A stretch of DNA of 64,000 bases from positions 124,757,593 through 124,821,592 of the forward strand of contig OX638130.1 in the NCBI GenBank assembly GCA_951804985.1, written 5' to 3'. Under the pieces are notes generated by a model, which was not told where the DNA came from, made no database searches, and worked only from the letters and a program-made list of their open reading frames with translations. This stretch comes from Dryomyza anilis. Taxonomy: Eukaryota; Arthropoda; Insecta; Diptera; Dryomyzidae. This document shows, piece by piece, positions 59,033 to 64,000 of this stretch (the first letter of the stretch is position 1; each line of letters starts with the position of its first letter). The position numbers and the translations under genes are program-made.

Positions 59033-60095
59033 TGGGCCAGAGTGTCATTTACGCTTCTGTCAAACGCCTTTAGCTTCTATCGAGTTGCGATGGTGTTCTC
59101 TCTGAACAACATGCCATCAAGTCTGGAGTTCCGCAGGGTTCAGTCCTATCCTCGTCTCTATTTCTGGTTTTTATCAATTCATTCATTTGCAGATGAAGTA
59201 ACATTTGTCATTCATATTCGTTCAACAAGCGTCCAAACTCTTTGGAGGTGGAGAGTAAAAGACGCACTATGAATGACACACTCAGTAATGACCTTAAAAT
59301 ATTCTCCGAGTGGGGTCTTGTAAATAGAGTTGATTTTAATGCAAGCAAGACCCAATGTTGTCTGCTATTTCACAAAAGAATGGATTCACCCCTCCCTCCC
59401 ATCAATATGGGCTCTGTGGACATTGCGGATTCAGCTATTCTTGACGTTCTGGGCATATCAATTCAATGTGACCTCCGTTGGAATGATCACATATTTGACG
59501 TGTCGAAAGAAGGGGCCAAGTGTCTCGGTTTTCTAAAACGGTGTAAGACATACTTCATTCCTGCTGACTTACGCACTGTCTACACAATCTATATTCGGCC
59601 TAAGATGGAATACAACTCGCACATTTGGACAGGGGCTTCAAAATTCTCTTTGGAGTTCCTGGATCGAATCCAACAACGTGCAATATATTGCAATATATAT
59701 ATAAAAATTTCATCCTCTATTGGTTCTCTTGAGCACCGAAGGACCATAGGGTGTGTAAGCCTGTTTTATAGGTATTACAATGGTAAGTGTTCGAGGAAAA
59801 TACATGGCCTGATTCCACCATGTCGGGTGTTCTCTCATTCTACTTGGGCAACGAACCAAGCCCACCCCTTCGTTGTTCACTCGCATTGCCCAGAGAATTC
59901 GTTCTTCAGTCACACGATACGTTTGTGGAACAATCTCCCTGCGTCTATTTTTCCAGACATTTTTGATATTGGCAAGTTCAAAACAAACATCCACCGATAC
60001 AACTCCATCTTTCCTCCCTCCCTTTAACCTATCATCCCTTCTTACGATCAACACTGTGCATTGCATGAATAGGGGGCATCTCTTGAGCGTTGGTT
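59033..60095 (+). mobile_element. 5'-truncated non-LTR retrotransposon (jockey/CR1-like reverse transcriptase remnant)
   Basis: A 261-codon frame (59242-60027) reads as the C-terminal third of a jockey/CR1-type reverse transcriptase: FNASKTQCCLL, LGISIQCDLRWNDHI, KCLGFLKRCKTYF, IRPKMEYNSHIWTGASK, LFYRYYNGKCS, NSFFSHTIRLWNNLP, GKFKTNIHRY. Upstream, in shifted frames, VPQGSV- and FADE-like pieces of the catalytic palm remain (59128-59200); the FADD motif is altered to FADE and frameshifts separate the parts. An A run follows at about 60102. No ORF1 or endonuclease is seen. It is a dead copy. Confidence 0.85.
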
Positions 60096-60099
60096 AATT

Positions 60100-61360
60100 T
60101 GTAAAAAAAAACTCCACTAGCTTGTGTCAAAATTTTATATCAAATCGCGCTTACCTTATAATTGTCTCATTGGACCAATCATTTGAGTACAAGTATAATA
60201 CTCACAGCTCAAATAACGAGTCAAATGCTGTTGCGTGCAACTATTAGTATTAGTTTTTTTAAATTGAAATTTCATACTAAAAAAAATTAAACATTTCAAA
60301 AATAACTGAATTTGCCAACACATTTTCCCAAGTACTTATCTAATTGTGAATCCATATTAAAATCGATAAGAATCGCAAATCAACATTGTAAAAATCTGAA
60401 ATTTTTATTTGGTATTCATTTCCGTAAGCTTGTCAAGTGGAGTTAGAGAGAGAGAGTATTTAATATTGCCACCATCACAAATTAAAGCGCATTGTAAAAT
60501 AATTAAAATTTCCGAAATCGTTTACGAGCAGCAATTGACTTGCTGAATAAATTGTTTTAATACCACGCATTGTCATAAAATGTTTATTAAGTTTTTTTCT
60601 TTTCAATTAGTGATTGCTTCGCCACGATTAATAATAAAAACGGACACCAACAAAGAAAAAGAGTTTAAAACGTAGGCGCGAACACGAGTTATTTCAAGTG
60701 CCCGTTAAAGTTACGGATGTAAATGGCACAGTCAACGCAATTGTCATGTTAGATATGACATTTCAAAGTTTATCGATTATTTTTTTATATTCTTAGATGG
60801 TATTTTAAAGAAAATCAATGACGCTTCACAAAACTGCAATCATTGTTGAGATTTTTCAACATGCACTAACTTTTTTATATCGGAATGTTCAAAACATTTC
60901 AATTGAAATTGTATTCAAATTTTAATTCGATCGAATTTGATTTTTGTCGTTTTAAAATTAGGATTTGCAATAAAAAAAAATTACGGATTTCAATTAAATT
61001 CAATTTGTTTAAGTTTTGTGGAACAAATCGTCACCTGAGAATTAGTTTGCTCCATACACCATTAACTCGTTTTCGATAAAAACCATAAATTCATACATGA
61101 GATTTGATATAAGAAATCGAAATAACAGAACGGAATTAGTAAGAGGAGATATGACTCTCTAATTCCGTGCCGAATCCAATTATGAAGCAAACGGATTCTC
61201 AGGTTACGAAATTTACTACGATTTTGACTGTGAAATATTTCAAACGAAAGCGAAATTCAGAACAAGTTTAATTATAATAAAAATCGTTTGTAAAAATGAG
61301 TGAAAAATACCGATTGAAAAAAATATGATGTCGATAACGGAGTAATTATGATAACATCCT
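60100..61360. other. AT-rich DNA; possible small exons
   Basis: GA repeat near 60445-60456. 60611-60675 and 60672-60760 are short coding-like stretches (the second reads RRREHELFQVPVKVTDVNGT). Neither is recognised. Otherwise nothing supported. Confidence 0.25.
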
Positions 61361-61624
61361 TCAGATATGCGTTCGAGCATTTTGGCACTGGGTTTGAAAA
61401 CTAAAACAACAGCGGCAGTTGTCCATTGTTGCCGGACAACAGAGACTGCAATGCAGCGCAGCACACAGCAAAAAGCTCCAATTTCAGTGCAGCTTTTATG
61501 TGTTGGACAGCAATTCAATATGCGAGACGCGATTTTGTTTCAAATTGTTTTTGGCTTCTGAGTGTGACGAGCTGTCAACAACAACAACGTTAACGTCATC
61601 GACGACGACGATAAAACGAGTTGC
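61361..61624 (+). promoter_or_regulatory. GC-richer leader-like DNA left of the hAT-like insertion
   Basis: CAGCGGCAGTTGTCC, CAATGCAGCGCAGCAC and GTTAACGTCATCGACGACG give it the look of fly 5' UTR or promoter DNA. It resumes directly at 63591 on the other side of the mobile element. Open frames here have no features. Confidence 0.3.
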
Positions 61625-63590
61625 CAGGTGCGGATCCAAGGAGGGACCTCCCCCAACCTAAAGTTTGCGCCTATCGTAAATTTTAGATATTTGAAAATAT
61701 TGAGAATTTCTCTATATTTTAAGCCATTTTAAAAATATTGTAATACATTTTTTTTTTGAAGACTTGAAAGTTTTTGTAAATATGATGTTTTTCTTTATAT
61801 TTTTATTCCTTTTTGTACCTTAAAATATCCGTTAAATCATGCACCATTTTAAATTTTGGCTAGGGAAGTTATTTAAGAAGTGCGCACGAAAAAATTGTAA
61901 CATTTTTACTTCCTACTTTTGTAAAAAAAATACCATATCATCGTCTTTTGTGTTAATGACAGATGAATACAAAATAAATTATTTTTATTTCCACGGAAGT
62001 GTTTGCTAAAAATGAGTACTAAAGATAAAATTCGAAAAATCATTGTGAAATTTTTTCAACAAAATCCGAAATAAACTCACTTAAAATTTCCAAAAACAGC
62101 TGAAGTGTTCCATAAAAATGTTAGCCGGGTTTTGAAAAACATTATCTAAATCTAAACATTGATCGAAAGGTGGTATCTGGCTGAAATGTGATCGGGAGGC
62201 CTACACAGAGATAAACGTGTCAAGGTCATTTTTCATAAAAAATCCAAATGCTTCGGGCAGAAAAGTAGCTGAAAAATGAAGTTTTTTCGAATCATTTGTC
62301 CGCAAAGTGAAAAGGATGTTGGCCTTAAATTGTTCAAAGCTCAGACAGTCCCAAATCAGAACGCCACGAAAATCATTCACGCAAATAAAAGAAGATGAAA
62401 ATTGCAGGCATACTTTTTAACAAAATATCAGTGTTGCAATATGGCTGAAGACAAATATGTGTTGGCGGACTTTCCACAGCTTCCAGTAACTTATTTTACA
62501 AAGTGTATCTGCGGGGAAATGTGTAAGACATATACAGAACAGAAAAAAACCAAGTCCCTAAGAAATTTCACGCGTGGCTGGCAATATGCAGCTGTAGTAA
62601 AAGAAGTCAGCCGTATTTAACTTCTTGGTCAATCAACATGTATATTTATATTGCTGAATCCTTCAAAAGATGTTAACACCACTTTTAATTCAGCAATAAG
62701 TATCCAACATCTTTTGGTCTGAAATGGCATTATGCATTATGGAAAAAATCAAAGGACAGGTACCAGCGATTATGTTAATATGGTATCTAGAGAGACTTAT
62801 GCGCCAAACTGCCCAGAACTGAGACTAATGGAACGTTATTGGGTTCTAAATAAGCGGAAAGTGAAGGAGGCAAAAGGTGTATCGAAGGACATAAATGAAT
62901 TTAAGATTGAGTAGACTGAAGCTTCCAAAAATATGAATGAAATCACCATAAAGGGTTTGATGGAGGGTATTCCTGAAAAGGTTCAAAAATTCCTTATAAA
63001 CAAATAATTATTTTTTTTTGGTAAAGAATTTACATAGAGTAAGGTATAATCCAAAAAAAAAAATGTCGCTTAGTTTGGATTCATAGCTTACTGGATTTTT
63101 TTTTATTTTTCTATGTTACAATTTTTACGTGCGCACTCCTTAGTTTTGAAAAAGTTTGAAAACATGTTCTCGACAAAAGAATTTTTTAAAATTATGTTTA
63201 TGTTATAATCCACCCATCTTACATCCACATAGTACACATTTTAAGAATGGAACTCCAAAGAATAAATTTTATATTTTTGAAAGGAAGCTGCATTATTCTA
63301 ATATTAGATTAATGCAAAATCAAAATACACAAATTATCACATTTTTTTTGTAATGAAATATTAATAACATATCAAACAGAAAGTTTAAAAATCCTGCTAA
63401 TATACAAAATTAAATTTATCATATTACAGTTTGAATCTAACAGTTTGAAAGTATTGCACCCAGAAGTATGCAATATTCCATTATTTCTGGTTATTACTAT
63501 GTCATTTTGTGTCAGTTTCATGTTGAAAATTTGAAAAAGTAAAAAAAAAAAAAAATGTACCCCCAAGCTATACTGCTGGATCCGCCCCTG
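61625..63590. mobile_element. hAT-like element with terminal CAGGGGCGGATCCA
   Basis: The left end CAGGTGCGGATCCAAG and the right end, read inversely as CAGGGGCGGATCCAGC, match at 13 of 16 positions and have the CAG-N-GGCGGATCCA form common in hAT elements. Flanking 8-mers CGAGTTGC and AACGTTGC agree at 5 positions, a possible worn target duplication. No hAT transposase is seen. A Tc1/mariner-like copy is inserted inside. Confidence 0.55.
61876..63140 (+). mobile_element. Tc1/mariner-like DNA transposon, full length but decayed
   Basis: Terminal inverted repeats 61876-61903 and 63113-63140 match at 26 of 28 bases (AGAAGTGCGCACG / AGGAGTGCGCACG ends). TA dinucleotides flank both ends (61874-61875, 63141-63142). 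The 1265-base length is typical. Inside, transposase pieces are visible in several frames: MSTKDKIRKI near 62012, DKYVLADFPQLPV near 62451, and NCPELRLMERYWVLNKRKVK near 62806-62867, which holds the final Glu of the DD(E/D) triad region. Many stops and frameshifts make it inactive. Confidence 0.85.
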
Positions 63591-64000
63591 AACGTTGCCA
63601 ACAGTTAAACGAGCGATCAACGTCTGAGGGTCGGTCAGTCAGGTGAGCGCTGCGCTGCAGAGGCTTTTGTGACAGCTTTTGTGCTGTTCAATGTATAGGT
63701 GTTTTCTGTCTGTCTGACTGGCTGGCTGTCGGTGGACTCTGCAGCGATACAGCTACACCTTACACTTGTTTGTTGGGGTTGGGTGCTGCTGCGGCAACAG
63801 TAGCAGCAACGACGCGACGTAGCGCAGTCGTTATCAAAATCAGTTCAACGACGACGTCGGCACGACGAATTCGTACGGTTATCAGTCTCGAGCTTAATTT
63901 GCGCAAAGACGTAGCGTCGCGTCTGAGTGCTGCGCTTGCATTCAGATTTAAACGAAAAACGGGATAAAACGTCATCGTCGCGTCGCACGTGTTTTAAATA
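63591..64000 (+). promoter_or_regulatory. GC-rich promoter / 5' UTR-like DNA at the right edge
   Basis: GC content rises sharply (GCAGCAACGACGCGACGTAG, CGACGACGTCGGCACGACG). It has initiator-like TCAGTC/TCAGTT sites (63635, 63840, 63882), typical of Drosophila-type core promoters, but no downstream element at the exact spacing. The overlapping open frames on both strands are by-products of the CGACG repeats. Probably the 5' end of a gene beyond the window. Confidence 0.4.

Noticed and set aside
61367..61661. Small plus and minus frames in the GC-rich leader-like DNA (also 63760-63975)
   Set aside because: CGACG/CAGC simple repeats keep several frames open at once; no start context, domain or splice support.

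Overview
The window looks like nuclear DNA of a higher fly (Diptera, Brachycera). Five intron-bearing or UTR-rich protein genes read as clear orthologues of Drosophila and human genes. Introns are often 55-90 bases, intergenic DNA is very AT-rich, and mobile-element debris is dense. The repeat style (GTCCAATCCCGCCCA-type repeats, Helitron-like ends, many small inverted-repeat elements) would fit an acalyptrate such as a tephritid fruit fly. That placement is inference, and I cannot name a species.

Layout: (1) 1-2784 is repeat debris: a degenerate GGAACCG repeat, a terminal-inverted-repeat element with an inner palindrome, and two tRNA-derived SINE copies in opposite orientation. It probably lies in an intron of the next gene, whose 5' exons are off the left edge. 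(2) 2785-9537 (+) carries the last 14 coding exons of exportin-7 (Ranbp16). One intron holds a Helitron-like element and another an inverted-repeat-bounded block of LINE fragments. (3) 12.3-17 kb (+) is the G-protein beta subunit gene Gbeta13F, with a single-exon CDS, a long CAG-rich 5' UTR and an A-rich 3' UTR. (4) 17-23.6 kb has no gene but several repeats. (5) 23633-27635 (+) is a PDE12-type 2'-phosphodiesterase (six coding exons). It converges on (6) ND-20/NDUFS7 of complex I (27797-28498, -); the two stop codons are 161 bases apart. (7) 32388-38618 (-) is MSBP, a PGRMC-type membrane heme/steroid-binding protein, with a 5.5 kb intron. (8) From 39 kb to the right edge (25 kb) I find no complete gene. 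There is one candidate first coding exon (44507), several GC-richer, UTR-like islands, a reverse-transcriptase LINE remnant (59.0-60.1 kb), and a hAT-like element interrupted by a decayed Tc1/mariner copy (61.6-63.6 kb). The last 400 bases look like promoter/5' UTR of a gene beyond the right edge.

The genes do not form a pathway: nuclear export, heterotrimeric G-protein signalling, mitochondrial RNA turnover, complex I, and ER/heme biology. Two neighbours (PDE12 and ND-20) both act in mitochondria. I found no convincing new biological system. The best second-look items are the Helitron-like family with shared cargo, the nested hAT/mariner insertion, the inverted pair of CGTCCGGAA satellite blocks, possible alternative C-termini of Ranbp16, and a few unrecognised coding-like islands.
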